NCBI RefSeq assembly: GCF_904849725.1
Contig: NC_058523.1
Location: 110,238,189 to 110,302,188 of the forward strand
Length of the DNA stretch: 64,000 bases
Source of the DNA: Hordeum vulgare subsp. vulgare
Lineage: Eukaryota > Streptophyta > Magnoliopsida > Poales > Poaceae
Direction of reading: 5' to 3'
Below, piece after piece: positions 11,011-23,300 of the stretch; position 1 is the first letter of the stretch, and each line of letters begins with the position of its first letter. Made by a program: the position numbers and the translations under genes. The notes beneath the pieces are model-generated. The model worked only from the letters and a program-made list of their open reading frames with translations. It was not told where the DNA came from and made no database searches.

Positions 11011-11640
11011 ACTATTTTTTACCTTCCTGGCACTGCCACAAGGTTTTTTAGGTTTTTTTCTGACTCGCCTCAAAATATCTTGGGCCGATTGCTATTTATT
11101 ATCACCCATTACTCACTGAGGTGCTAGCCACCGTAACTCACTAAGCCGGCTTATTTAAAATAGCTTGATGCCATACTTATCATATCATATACATGCATCA
11201 TATTGCATTACATCATACATCATACATATCATGCCAGTCTTCAAACCGGGTCAAAGCATAAATTCTTGCAGGTGCGAATAAATCTTTGAATAGCCAATTT
11301 GGCTGGATTTTTATCATGGTTTATCCTAACCAGTGTTAAATGATTGTGGTTTTTAAAGCCAGCTCGGAAGAATTGACTATTGTCGAAGAGCCGCCCTATC
11401 ACATATAATGCCGAGTCATCTAATTGACCGGCCCTTGGATTTCTTCAACTTGCGCTCTGTAGTAGACTACAACACTTATGGATTTCTCAAACATATGGAT
11501 TTCTCAAAGGATATATTTTCTGGGTTACATTGCAAACCACGGTCGAGGATTTTTTTTATCACAAAGGCATCATCAGCTCACAGAGTGGATATGATTTTAT
11601 TCTACAATGGAAGGAATAGCCCCGAGCCGCTGCAGGCACG
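11011..11640. other. Interior of element C, no gene seen
   Basis: AT-rich sequence with catcatacat and catatcat stretches near 11180-11235. No coding or regulatory signal that I can support. Confidence 0.5.
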
Positions 11641-11900
11641 CAACCCGACACTTGGGGGCTACATTATTCAGATCAAGATTACATCAAAGTATGCAAGTCC
11701 CATGTCGCTGCAAGCATGCACCATGACACTTGGGGGCTAATGCAGTCCGCTTTTCAAATGATCACATCATCAACAGACCCGGCTATTTCAAGAAGATAAG
11801 CCGGCCCTAGGGGGCTACAGGTCGCTCATTGTTCAAGTATGGATTCAAGGAAGATCCGGCCCATCACACACTGATGACCCGACCCTTGGGGGCTACAGGT
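11640..11900 (+). repeat. Degenerate repeats carrying polypurine-tract-like TTGGGGGCTA
   Basis: cttgggggcta or agggggcta occurs at about 11652, 11731, 11811 and 11886, roughly 75-80 bp apart. Before each is a gacc/gaca-type segment. The true polypurine tract at 12388 carries the same word. Confidence 0.7.
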
Positions 11901-12387
11901 AATATGGATATATCAAAAAAATGAAGAGCACATTTCATTCTGTCATGGAGGTGAAGTATTGGGAGACCGGTTCAGCATATTTTTATCTAGTTGAAGCACC
12001 GAAAGACCGGCTCAACATCACACGGATTTGTCAATTTGAGTTCACTTGTTTGACGGGGCACTACTAATAATGATGACCCACCATTGTCAATCATGACCCG
12101 CCATTGTCAATCATAACCCGCTGAAGCAAGAGAAGCTAGTTCAACATTGTGCGGATTTCTTATTTCCCAAATTTTCATCAAGCCAAAGCATTGGAGGCCG
12201 ACTCAATGGCATATGTATTTTATTACAAAGGACACGTACCAACAAGATGATTGAGAAGACGGCTCGAAGAAACCCGGATTTTTCAAGGAGCCACTTCAGT
12301 AAATCAAGTCGGCCAGAGGAGCAAGCCGGTCCCTTAACTTATTTATTATTCTTATTTCAGGAGCTTACCATGAATAAATTCAAGCTA

Positions 12388-12401
12388 ACCTTGGGGGCTA
12401 A
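12388..12401 (+). promoter_or_regulatory. Polypurine tract of element C
   Basis: ccttgggggctaa ends directly at the 3' LTR, the position required for plus-strand DNA priming. The same word, TTGGGGGCTA or a close variant, recurs four more times upstream (about 11650-11890). Confidence 0.7.
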
Positions 12402-13040
12402 TGTCGGGGATATACCCCGCAGTGTAACCCGGCTGGGAGTATGACCCGCCAAAGGACTTGGCGATTTATCGGTGACTCGGCAGTGACCTGGCGGGCGACT
12501 CATACTTGTCCCCACAGGCGACTTAGATAAATGACAAAGGTCCAAGGCCCAGCGTGCACCCTGGCATAAGGCGACTCATAGAGAGGCCAGGAGGGCCGAC
12601 TCACAAGAGAAGGCCCAAGAAGAAAGACTCCCACAAGAAGGAAACAAGACCCGGATTAGGATTCAAGAGAGACTAGTCCTATTCCTAGTCCTAGGAGGAC
12701 TCTACATGTAAACCTACCCCTTCCACCTATATAAGGAGGGGTAAGACGCCCCAAGAGGGACAAGATTGACAGCTTAGGTCTAGACAAGACAGATCATGAG
12801 ATAGACAGATTAGACACCCACGAGATTAGAGGTGGCGAATCTGCACCCTTGTAATCAAGATCGTCATCTCCATCAATGGAACACAAGCAGGACGTAGGCT
12901 TTTACCTCCATCGGAGGGGCCGAACCTGGGTAAACTTGCGTCTCTCGATTCCGACCAACCCCTTCAAGCCGCCACATGGTTGCGATGGCCTCACACCTAA
13001 GTTCTCTCACGAGGACATCTGCCATGACAAAACCACGACA
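12402..13040 (+). repeat. 3' LTR of element C (639 bp)
   Basis: Same length and ends as the 5' LTR, with TATA box ctatataagg at 12727-12736. It is followed at once by TSD acaat and the resumed Copia B pol. Confidence 0.9.
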
Positions 13041-13045
13041 ACAAT

Positions 13046-14772
13046 GGTGAAGAAGATGATGAGGAGGAGGAAGCTCCACCATCCAAAACTCAAAAGCTAT
13101 CTCGAGTTCGAGAAAGAGTGGACAAGAACCACCACATCAAATAAATACTTGGCGATATTAGATCAGGGGAAGTCACTCGCTCTACAATCATTTGGCTAAC
13201 TTTTGTGAACATTACTCATTTATCTCTAGTATATTGAGACTATGAAGGCAGAAGAAGATCTTGAAGTCCTGGATTGGGTGAATGCCATGCAGGAGGAGCT
13301 ACACAACTTCAAGAGGAATCAAGTATGGACTCTAGTCTAGAAACCAAAGGACGAGCACAACATCATTGGAACAAAATGGTGTTTCATAAGAAGCAAGATG
13401 AAGATGGACAAGTAGTACGCAACGAGGCTCTTCTTTTGTAGAACAAGGATACACTCAAGTCGAAGGTATGGCTATGGTGATACGTATGCCCCCGTTTCTA
13501 GACTTGAGTCCATTCACATACTTCTTGCTTATTCTAACCACCATGATATTACACTTTACCAAATGGGGACTAAAAGTGCTTTTCTAAATGGTGAAATTGA
13601 GTAGGAAGTCTATGTCAAACAATCTCCTAGATTTTTCAACCCTAAGAAACCTAATTATGTCTATATACTTCCCAAAGCTCTCTGTGGTCTTAAACAAGCC
13701 CCTCGAGCTAGGTACAAATGCTTAACATAATTTCCCATAGAAAAGGGTTTTGATATTGGTAAAACTAACATAACTTTGTTCACTAAAAGGGTTAATGGTC
13801 AATTATTTATGTTCCAAATCAATGTGTACAATATCATATTTGGATCTAATAATGCACATTTTAGTGAGAAGTTTGGAAGGTTGATGTCCGAGAAATATGA
13901 GATGTCTATGATGTATGAGCTGAAATTCTTCCTTGGTTTGTAAATCAAGAAAACAGGAGATAGCATGTTTGTCTCTTAAAGAAAGTATACCAAGGACTTG
14001 TTCAATAAGTTCAACATGCAAGAATGCAAAGGTATGAAAACTCCCATGCCTACAAACGTACATGTTGATCTCACTAAGGAGGACAACCCGGTTGATCAAA
14101 AAGTTTATCGATCAATGATTGATTCATTTTTATATCTATGTGCCTCCCGTCCAGATATCATGCAAGTGTGTGCATGTGTGACCAATATCAAGATGATCCT
14201 AAAGAGTGGCATCTTAAGGCCGTGAAAGAAATTGTGAGATACTTCATACATACACCAAACTTTGGCATTTGGTATCCTAAGGGATCTTCTTTTCATCTTA
14301 TAGGCTATTCTGACTCAGACTATGTCGGACATAAGGTTGATACAAAATCCACTTCAGGTAGTCGTCAATTTCTTGGGAGATCCCTTGTGTATTGGTTCTC
14401 TAAGAAAAAATGGTATCTCTATCTACCACGAAAGCGAAATACATTGCTGCTGAAGCTTGTTGTGCACAATTGTTACAGATGACCTAAACTCTTAAGGACT
14501 ATGGAATACTTGTGAAACATGTTCCATTGTTTTGTGACGATGAGAGTGCTATCAAGATTGCATACAACCCCGTGCAACACTCTCGAACTAAGCATATCCA
14601 AGTTCGTCATCATTTCATTTGTGGTCATGCTGCAAAAGGAGATATAAATCTCAAACATGTGTGTGCCGTTTAAAAACTGGCGATTATCTTCACAAAGCCA
14701 CTTGATGATAAAGTACTTTGCCACTTGAGGAGTGAGTTGAGCATCATAGATGCTTCAAATTTGTTCGAGTGA
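13046..14772 (+). pseudogene. Copia reverse transcriptase and RNase H, decayed C-terminal half (element B)
   Basis: This continues Copia B after insertion C. Readable reverse transcriptase pieces include WVNAMQEELHNFKRNQVWTL, YAPVSRLESIHILLAYS, YQMGTKSAFLNGEI, SPRFFNPKKPNYVY and LPKALCGLKQAPRARY. The YVDD box is not intact (FQINVYNIIFGSNN occupies its place). RNase H pieces follow: YSDSDYVGHKVDTKSTSG, KYIAAEACCAQLLQM, LFCDDESAIKIAYNPVQHSR and KPLDDKVLCHLR, ending with a stop at 14770-14772. In-frame stops near 13339, 13603 and 14481 and several frameshifts make it inactive. Confidence 0.85.
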
Positions 14773-15201
14773 CTCACTCGGATGCACTCAAAGGCATGAG
14801 CTTCATGGCTATTCCTTGGTACTATTAACATGATATCATCTCTTATCTTGGAAAACTACACTCCCTTGTATTGCATCTAATCTTTTGTAGGTACTTGTAT
14901 GGACTACACTCCACAAGATTGCTGTCAACTCAAATCATAAGCAATCTTGTCATGGCCAAGTATCAACAACCATTCTTTGTGATGGAGGAAGAAGACATTA
15001 CAAACTATATCCTTGACAAATATTATATGCAAAACTCCACTCTAGTCATTTGAATATATTCATGTTATTCCTTGCATGACTAGCCCATGTAGGGGAGCCT
15101 ACTTCAAATAAATAAGGATTTATCTGAACTCCAACCCTTGAGAATCCACAACAAGTACACCTACATACTCCCGTCCTCAACATCACTCAAAGGAATGTAA
15201 T
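14773..15201. other. 3' untranslated region of Copia B, no gene seen
   Basis: AT-rich sequence following the RNase H stop. No LTR of the 2176-3502 type is found before the Athila fragment begins at 15202. Confidence 0.5.
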
Positions 15202-16155
15202 TGATAACCCGCAAGTATAGGGGATCGATTTTAGCCATTTTCGATAAATAAGAGTGTCAAACCCAATGAGGAGCTAAAGGTAGAACAAAAATATTCCCTC
15301 GAGTTCTATCAACCACCGATACAACTCTACGCACAATTAACGTTTGTTTTACCTAAAACAAGAATAAAACAAGAAGTACTTTTCGACAATAAAACTAGAA
15401 ATAAATTGCAAGATAACAAATATAGTAGTGTAGTAGCAAGCTTGTTGTGACACAAGAGAAGGATTTCTCCCTAGGAAATTGACTATGTTACTAGACCGAC
15501 ATCAAGTTTTTATGTGGGAAAGGCCACTGCTAGCATGTCATCCTTACTTCGAATTATATGCACTCGTGATTGGAACTATTAACAAGCATCCACAACTACT
15601 AACGTTCATTGAGGCAAAACACAACCATAGCATTAAGATATATATTGGCCCCCCTTCAATCCCGTATGCATCAATTTCTATGTTAGGAAAAAGTATTATC
15701 TCACTCTTGCCCTCCAATGCATAGTCCTATCAACATACAACTAACCCTATGGTGTGATCCACACATGCGCTCATATGATGGGCACCAAAGGACAGCAACA
15801 CATCCACAAGCAAATAAATACAATAATAGCAATTTCACCAATTAGTCCATAGGACAACATGGATCTACTCGAACATCATAGGATAGCCACATACCATTGG
15901 GAAATAGTATGTAGTATTGAGCACCATGTTTAAGTAGAGAGTTACAACAGGAAAACCGCTGCATAGAGGGGGGAGAGTTAGTGTTGACGGTGGCAAGATT
16001 GTTGATGTAGATCGTTGTCACGCTCCTTGCGCCGCCGACACTCCGACACCACCAGGAGAGAGGGGGAGAGAGCCCCCTGCTCCTTATTCTTCCTTGGCCT
16101 CCCTCCTAGATGGGAGGAGAGTTCCCCCTCTAGTCCATGGCCTCCATGGCAACGG
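15202..16155 (-). repeat. Athila-lineage LTR fragment D (truncated)
   Basis: Begins tgataacccgcaagtataggggatcg, the reverse complement of the typical 3' end of Sabrina-like LTRs, and continues for 954 bp into the region matching about 35670 of LTR H. It stops at 16155 where Copia E begins, so the first third of the LTR is missing on this side. No flanking element body is visible. Confidence 0.7.
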
Positions 16156-17255
16156 TGTTATGAAACGTTGTAATGGAAACAGAAAAAATCCTATGCTCAC
16201 CAAGATCAATCTAGGAGATGCATATCTACGAGAGGAGAGACTCAATCTACATACCCTTATAGACCGCTAATAGGAAGGTTCAAGAATGCGGTTGATGTAG
16301 TGGTACGTCTTCGCGATCCGATCATGATCCCTTCCACTAACTCCCGATCAAGCACCGAACGGACGGCACCTCTACATTCAACACATGTACAACTTGATGA
16401 CGCCTTCACCTCCTCGATCCAGCGAGCGATGGTGAAGTAGTAGCCTGAGTCCTCCGACAGCACGACGGCATGGTGAGGTGATGGTAATGACAGCTCAGCA
16501 AGGCTTCACCGCATGATGTTTAGAGGAGAAGAACTACGAGGGAGAGGAGGAGCGGCATCGTCGAAAGTTGTGTTGTTACTGCCCTCTCTCTACCTCTCTA
16601 TATATAGGGGGAAGGGAGGAGGGGAGGGCACCCTAGGTGCCGACGGACAAGGGGTGAGGCGGCGGCGGCTAGGGTTGGGGTGGACCCTCCCACTTGGGTG
16701 CCTTGCCACACAAGTTGGGCTGGCTGGCGCCCTAGGGTGAGCCCCCCTATCTTTGGCCGAAGTGGGCTGAGGTGTGGGGCGGCGCCCAGCCCTCGGGTGG
16801 GCTGTGGTGCCCCCACTCCTTGGCCCATGACCCCCCCCCCCCCCAACAATTGTCGGGGGCTATCGAAACTCCTTTTGGTAGTCTATCACTTCCTCGATGT
16901 GCCCCGGAACACTTCCGGACTCCGATAACCTTCATCCTATATATGAATCTTCACCTCCGGACAATTTAGGAGTTCCTCATCACCTCTGTGATCTCATCCG
17001 GGACTCCGAACAACCTTTGGTCACCGACATAATGACTTGACTATGCTTTATATCTTCACCGAACCTTAAGTGTGTAGACCCTGTGGGTTCGAGAACTATG
17101 CACACATGATCAAGAGACTCTCCCGTCAATGACCAATAGCGTGACCCGGATTCCCATACTGGTTCCTACATATTCTAAGACGATCTATATCGGTCGAACC
17201 TCGATGCCAAGGATTCAGTTAATCCCGTATACAATTCCCTTTGTCCATCGGTATG
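16156..17255 (-). repeat. 3' LTR of Copia E, outer segment
   Basis: Begins tgttatgaaacgttgtaatgg, a mutated version of the Angela-type tgttggggaacgttgc. A minus-strand TATA (ctctatatataggggg on plus, about 16593) and a run of 14 C at 16831-16844 are visible. It stops at the TSD gtatg (17251-17255) of Athila F. Confidence 0.8.
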
Positions 17256-18779
17256 TGATACGTCCATTTTGCATCATGTTTTCATGTTGATATTTATTGC
17301 TTCTTTGGCTGTTATTTCACTTCACGGTACTATTCTTATGCCTTTTCTCTCTTATTTTGCAAGGATTACATGAAGAGGGAGAATACCGGCAACTGGAATT
17401 CTGGCCTGAAAGTGGAGCAAAGTTGAGATACCTATTCTGCGCAAATCCAAACGCCATAAAAATCAACGAGGAATTTTTTCCTGATTTATCAAAAATATTG
17501 GGCCGAAGAAGTGCCACAGGGGCACCAGGGGGTGCCCACAAGCCTGCACGGCGCGGCCACCCCCCAAACCGCGCCATGGGGGCTTGTGGGCAGCCCACTA
17601 GCCCACTTGCCCCCCTCTTTTGCTATATGGAGGGTTTCGTCCAGGAAAAAAAATCAAGGAGGAGCTTTTTCATGGTTTCGTCGCCGCCACGAGGCGGAAC
17701 TTGAGCAGAACCAATCTAGAGCTCCGGCAGGACGATCCTGCCGGGGAAACTTCCCTCCCGGAGGGGGAAATCATCGCCATCGTCATCACCAACACTCCTC
17801 TCATCGGAGGGGACTCGTCACCATCAACATCTTCATCAGCACCATCTCATCTCCAAACCCTAGTTCATCACTTGTAACCAATCTCCGTCTCGCGACTCCG
17901 ATTGGTACTTGTAAGGTTACTAGTAGTGTTGATTACTCTTTGTAGTTGATGCTAGTTGGATTACTTGGTGGAAGAGTTTATGTTCAGATCCTTGATGCTA
18001 CTCAATACCTCTCTGATCATGAATATGATTATGCTTTGTGATTAGTTACTTTTTTCCTGAGGACATGGGATAAGTCATGCTAATTGTAGTCATGTGAATT
18101 TGGTATTCATTCAGTAATTCGATATGTTGTATGTTGTTTTTCCTCTAGTGGTGTTATGTGAACATCGACTACATAACACTTCACCATTATTTGGGCCTAG
18201 AGGAAGGCATTGGGAAGTAGTAAGTAGATGATGGGTTGCTAGAGTGACAGAAGCTTAAACCCTAGTTTATGCATTGCTTCGTAAGGGGCTGATATGGATC
18301 CACTAGTTTAATGCTATGGTTAGACTTTGTCTTAATTCTTCTTTCGTAGTTGTGGATGCTTGCGAGAGGGGTTAATCATAAGTGGGATGCTTTTCCAAGT
18401 AAGGGCAGTACCCAAGCGCCGGTCCACCCACATATCAAACTATCAAAGTAATGAACGTGAATCATATGAACATGATGAAACTAGCATGACACAAATTCCC
18501 GTGTGTCCTCGGGAGCGTTTTTCCTCCTATAAGACTTTGTCCAGGCTTGTCCCATGCTACAAAAGGGATTGGGCCACTTTGCTTCACCGTTGCTACTTTT
18601 TTTACTTGCTGCTTGCTACGAATCATCTCACCACACCATCACTTGTCACCGATAATTTCAGTGCTTGAAGATATTTCCTTGCTGAAAACCACTTGTCAGA
18701 TCCTTCTGCTCCTCGTTGGGTTCGACACTCTTACTTATCGAAAGGACTACGATTGATCCCCTATACTTGTGGGTCATCA
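17256..18779 (+). repeat. 5' LTR of Athila F (1524 bp)
   Basis: TGATACGTCCATTTTGCATC...GGGTCATCA. A GC-rich hairpin has arms at 17534-17556 and 17569-17591, and a TATA-like gctatatggagg follows at about 17622. The U5 side ends with the gttgggttcgacactcttac-type stretch typical of this lineage. Confidence 0.95.
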
Positions 18780-18790
18780 AGACTCTTTTC

Positions 18791-18808
18791 TGGCGCCGTT
18801 GCCGGGGA
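18791..18808 (+). promoter_or_regulatory. Primer binding site of Athila F
   Basis: TGGCGCCGTTGCCGGGGA, 11 bp after the LTR, is the aspartate-tRNA-type primer site usual for Athila-lineage elements. The 11-bp offset is also usual for this lineage. Confidence 0.9.
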
Positions 18809-18885
18809 ATGAAGAGCCTTTGGTAAGTGGAACTTGGTAAGGAAACATTCATATAGTGTGCTGAAATTTATTGTCACTTGTCACT

Positions 18886-20340
18886 ATGGATACTAATCCT
18901 TTGAGGGGCTTGTTCGGGGTATCTTCACCTCGAATGGAAGCACAAATAGTTGCTCCTCAACCTTCTGCACCTACTGAAAATATTTTCTTTGAATTTCCTT
19001 TGGGTATGCTTGAGAAACTGCTGGCTAATCCTTTTACAGGAGATGGAACATCACATCCAGACTCGCATCTAATCTATGTAGATGAAGTTTGTGGTTTATT
19101 TAAGCTTGCAGGTTTGCCCGAGGATGAGGTCAAGAAGAGGGTTTTTCCTTTATCTTTGAAGTATAAGGCGTTGACATGGTATAGGCTATGTGATGATACT
19201 GGATCATGGGACTACAATCGGTTGAAATTGGAATTTCATCAAAAGTTTTATCCTATGCGTTTAGTACATCGTGATCGAAATTATATTTACAATTTTTGGC
19301 CTCGTGACAGAGAAAGCATCGCTCAAGCTTGGGGGAGGCTTAAATCAATGCTATATTCATGCCCCAATCATGAGCTCTCGAGGGAAATTATTATTCAGAA
19401 CTTCTATGCTCGGCTTTCTCATGATGATCGCACCATGCTTGACACTTCTTGTACCGATTCTTTTATGAAGAGAGATGTTGACTTTAGATGGAATTTATTG
19501 GAGAGAATTAAACGCAACTCTGAAGATTGGGAGCTTGAAGAAGGTAAAGAGTCAGGTATGAATTTCAAGTTTGATTGCGTTAAATCCTTTGTTGAAACAA
19601 ATACCTTTAGTGATTTTAGCGCTAAGTATGGACTTGACTCTGAGATAGTAGCTTCATTGTGTGAATCATTTGCTGCTCATATTGATCTCCCCAAAGAGAA
19701 GTGGTTTAAATATCATCCTCCTCTAGAAGTCAATGTAGTTAAACCCAATCCAGTTGAAGAGAGAGTCATTGCCTATAATGATCCTGTTGTCCCGAGTGCT
19801 TACATTGAGAAACCACCTTTCCCTGTTAGGATAAAGGATCATTCTAAAGCTTCAACTGTGATACGTAGAGGCTATATTAGAACACCTACACCCCCTGAGA
19901 AAATTAGAGTTGAACCTAGCATTGCTATTATCAAAGATCTTCTGTCTGAAGAAGTTGAGGGACATAATATTCACTTATGTGAAGATGCTACTAGAATTGC
20001 TAAACCTCATGTTAGAGACAAACATAGGCCTGTTGTTGGCATGCGTGTAGTTTCTGTTAAGATAGGAGATCATTGTTATCATGGCTTATGTGACGTAGGT
20101 GCTAGTGTTAGTGCAATACCTCAATCCTTATACGATGAAATCAAAGATGAGATTGCACCTGTTGAGATAGAACCTATTGATGTCACTATTCAGCTTGCCA
20201 ATAGAGATACTATCTGCCCTGTGGGAATTGTTAGGGATGTTGAAGTCTTGTGTGGTAAAACAAAGTATCCTGCTGATTTCCTCGTTCTTGCTACCGCACA
20301 AGATAGCTTTTGTCCCATCATTTTGGCAGACCTTTTCTCA
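18886..20340 (+). CDS. gag: Athila-type gag with N-terminal part of protease
   Basis: The start is ATG 18886 (MDTNPLRGLFGV); an ATG at 18871 is in frame but sits in the leader. The capsid region shows NPFTGDGTSHPDSHLIYV, FPLSLKYKALTWYRLCDD and FHQKFYPM, a gag layout typical of Athila and distinct from the zinc-knuckle gags of other Gypsy elements. The linker is rich in Pro, Glu and Lys. The aspartic protease motif is at about 20089-20140, reading CDVGASVSAIPQSLYDEI, with Val where Leu, Ile or Thr is usual. The frame is open to 20484, but homology leaves it at about 20320-20340, where a one-base indel moves the protease tail into another frame (MSHHFGRPFLNTVNAHID, 20310 on). Gag and protease assemble and mature the cytoplasmic particle. 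Gag looks intact; the protease is interrupted. Confidence 0.9.
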
Positions 20341-23300
20341 ATACTGTCAATGCTCATATTGATTGTGAGAAGCAAACTGTCACTATTGGCTTTGAAGGTG
20401 TGTCACATGAGTTCAATTTCTCTAAGTTTGGTAGACAACCTCATGAAAAGGAGTTGCCTAGTAGGGATGAAACTATTGCCTTAGCCTCTATTGCTGTGCC
20501 TCCTACTAATCCCTTAGAGCAATACTTGCTTGAGCATGAAAATTATATGCATATGGATGAAAGGAGAGATAGATAGAGTTGTCTTAGAACAATATCCTAT
20601 CCTTAAGAATAACTTGCCTGTTGAACTGCTTGGGGATCCACCCCCACCAAAGGGTGATCCTGTGTTCGAGCTTAAACAGTTGCCTGATACTCTTAAGTAT
20701 GCCTATCTTGATGAAAATAAGATATATCCTGTTATTATTAGTGCTAGCCTCTCAGAGCATGAAGAAAAGAAGTTACTAAGAACTCTGAGGAAGCATCGTG
20801 CTGCTATTGGATATACTCTTGATAATCTTAAGGGCATTAGTCCTACTCTATGCCAGCACAAGATTAAAACTGATCCTGACTTCAAACCAGTTGTTGATCA
20901 TCAAAGGAGACTGAATCCTAAGATGAAAGAAGTAGTAAGAAAAGAAATACTAAAGCTCCTGGAAGCAGGTATCATTTATCCTGTTGCTCACAGCGATTGG
21001 GTGAGTCCGGTGCATTGCGTCCCTAAGAAGGGAGGCATTACCGTTGTCCCTAATGATAAGGATGAATTGATCCCTCAAAGGATTATTACTGGCTATAGGA
21101 TGGTGATCGATTTTAGGAAATTGAATAAAGCCACTAGGAAAGATCATTACCCTTTGCCTTTTATCGACCAAATGCTAGAAAGGTTGTCTAAACACACACA
21201 CTTCTGCTTTCTAGACGGTTATTCTGGTTTCTCCCTAATACCAGTTGCACAATCTGATCAGGAGAAAACCACTTTCACCTGCCCTTTCGGTACCTTTTCC
21301 TATAGATGTATGCCTTTTGGATTATGTAATGCACCTGCCACCTTTCAAAGATGTATGATGGCTATATTCTCTGACTTTTGTGAAAAGATTGTCGAGGTTT
21401 TCATGGATGACTTCTCCATTTATGGGTCTTCCTTTGATGATTGTCTTAGCAACCTTGATCGAGTCTTACAGAGATGTAAAGACACCAATCTTGTCTTGAA
21501 TTGGGAGAAGTGCCACTTTATGGTTAATGAAGACATCGTCTTAGGACATAAAATTTCCGAAAGAGGTATTGAAGTTGATAAGGCTAAGGTTGATGCAATC
21601 GAGAAAATGCCATACCCCACAGATATCAGAGGGATAACAAGTTCCCTTGGTCATGCTGGTTTCTATAGAAGGTTCATTAAAGACTTCTCTAAGATTTCTA
21701 GGCCTCTTACCAATCTCTTGCAAAAGTATATTCCTTTTGTCTTTGATGATGATTGTGAGGAAGCCTTCGAAATACTTAAGAGGGCTTTGATAACTGCACC
21801 TATTGTTCAACCACCTGATTGGAACTTACCTTTTGAGATCATGTGTGACGCTAGTGATTATGCTGTTGGTGTTGTTCTAGGGCAAAGAGTTGACAAGAAG
21901 TTGAATGTTATTCACTACGCTCGTAAAACTCTAGACAGTGCCCAAAGAAACTATGCCACTACGGAGAAGGAATTTTTAGCAGTCGTGTTTGCGTGTGAAA
22001 AGTTCAGGTCTTACATTGTTGACTCCAAAGTCACTATTCACACTGATTATGCTGCTATTAAGTACCTCATGGAGAAGAAGGACGCTAGACCTAGACTTAT
22101 CAGATGGGTTCTCTTGCTACAAGAATTTGATTTGCACGTTGTTGACAGAAAGGGTGCTGATAACCCAGTAGCAGATAACTTGTCTAGGTTGGAGAACGTT
22201 CTTGATGACCCACAACCTATTGATGATAGCTTTCCCGATGAGCAACTGAATGTCATCAATGCTTCACGTAGTGCACCGTGGTATGCTGATTATGCAAACT
22301 ATATCGTTGCCAAATACATACCTCCTAGTTTCACGTACCAGCAAAAGAAGAAATTCTTCTTTGACTTGAGACATTACTTTTGGGATGATCCTCACCTTTA
22401 TAAGGAAGGAGTAGATGGTGTTATTAGACGTTGTGTACCTGAACATGAACAGGGACAGATCCTACAGAAGTGTCACTCTGAGGCCTACGGAGGACACCAT
22501 GCGGGAGATAGAACTGCACGCAAGATATTGCAATCAGGTTTCTATTGGCCCACTCTCTTCAAGGATGACCGTAAGTTTGTCTTGCCTTGTGACGAATGTC
22601 AAAGAATAGGTAATATTAGCAAACGTCGGGAAATGCCTATGAACTATTCACTTGTCATTGAACCATTTGATGTTTGGGGCTTTGATTATATGGGACCTTT
22701 TCCAAAATCCAACGGGTATACGCATATCTTAGTTGCTGTTGATTACGTCACTAAGTGGGTAGAAGCTATCCCACTAGTACTGCTGATCACAACACCTCTA
22801 TCAAGATGCTGAAAGAAGTTATCTTCCCTAGATTTGGAATCCCTAGATATCTAATGACCGACGGTGGTTCACACTTCATTCATGGTGCTTTCCGTAAAAC
22901 GCTTGCTAACTACGATGTCAACCATAGAATTGTGTCTCCATATCACCCTCAGTTCAGTGGTCAAGTAGAGCTAAGTAATAGAGAGATTAAACTGATTCTG
23001 CAAAAGACTGTCAACAGGTCTAGAAAGAATTGGTCTAAGAAGCTCGATATTGCACTGTGGGCTTATAAAACTGCCTATAAGAAACCCATGGGCATGTCTC
23101 CGTACAAAATGGTGTATGGGAAAGCATGTCACTTACCTCTTGAGCTAGAGCATAAAGCTTATTGGGCAATCAAAGAGCTCAACTTTGATTTCAAACTTGC
23201 CGGTGAGAAGAGGTTATTTGATATTAGCCCGCTTGATGAGTGGAGAACTCAGGCATACGAGAATGCCAAGCTGTTTAAAGAGAAGGTTAAGAGGTGGCAT

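Larger units (their letters stand above)
5639..13040 (+). mobile_element. Non-autonomous LTR retrotransposon C (LARD-like, 7402 bp, no gag-pol)
   Basis: Two LTRs of identical length (639 bp; 5639-6277 and 12402-13040) start TGTCGGGG and end CACGACA. They are flanked by the perfect TSD acaat at 5634-5638 and 13041-13045, which interrupts Copia B. A primer site follows the left LTR and a purine tract, ttgggggctaa, precedes the right LTR. By eye the LTRs differ at roughly 13 positions, mostly transitions (about 2%), so the insertion is fairly recent. I find no gag, protease, integrase or reverse transcriptase motif in the 6.1-kb interior. It holds a MITE and several tandem arrays with periods of about 45, 81, 70 and 78 bp. 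The layout resembles large retrotransposon derivatives such as Dasheng or Zeon, which borrow proteins from Tat-lineage partners; that placement is inferred. Confidence 0.9.
2176..15201 (+). mobile_element. Old Copia retrotransposon B, split by element C, no 3' LTR seen
   Basis: Order on the plus strand: LTR 2176-3502, tRNA-iMet primer site, decayed gag-protease-integrase to 5633, insertion C (5639-13040 with TSD acaat), then reverse transcriptase and RNase H to 14772 and a short 3' region. Protease and integrase before reverse transcriptase is the Copia (Ty1) order. At 15202 the sequence changes abruptly to an Athila LTR fragment (D), so the 3' LTR has been lost or displaced. Many stops and frameshifts mark it as old. 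Confidence 0.8.
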
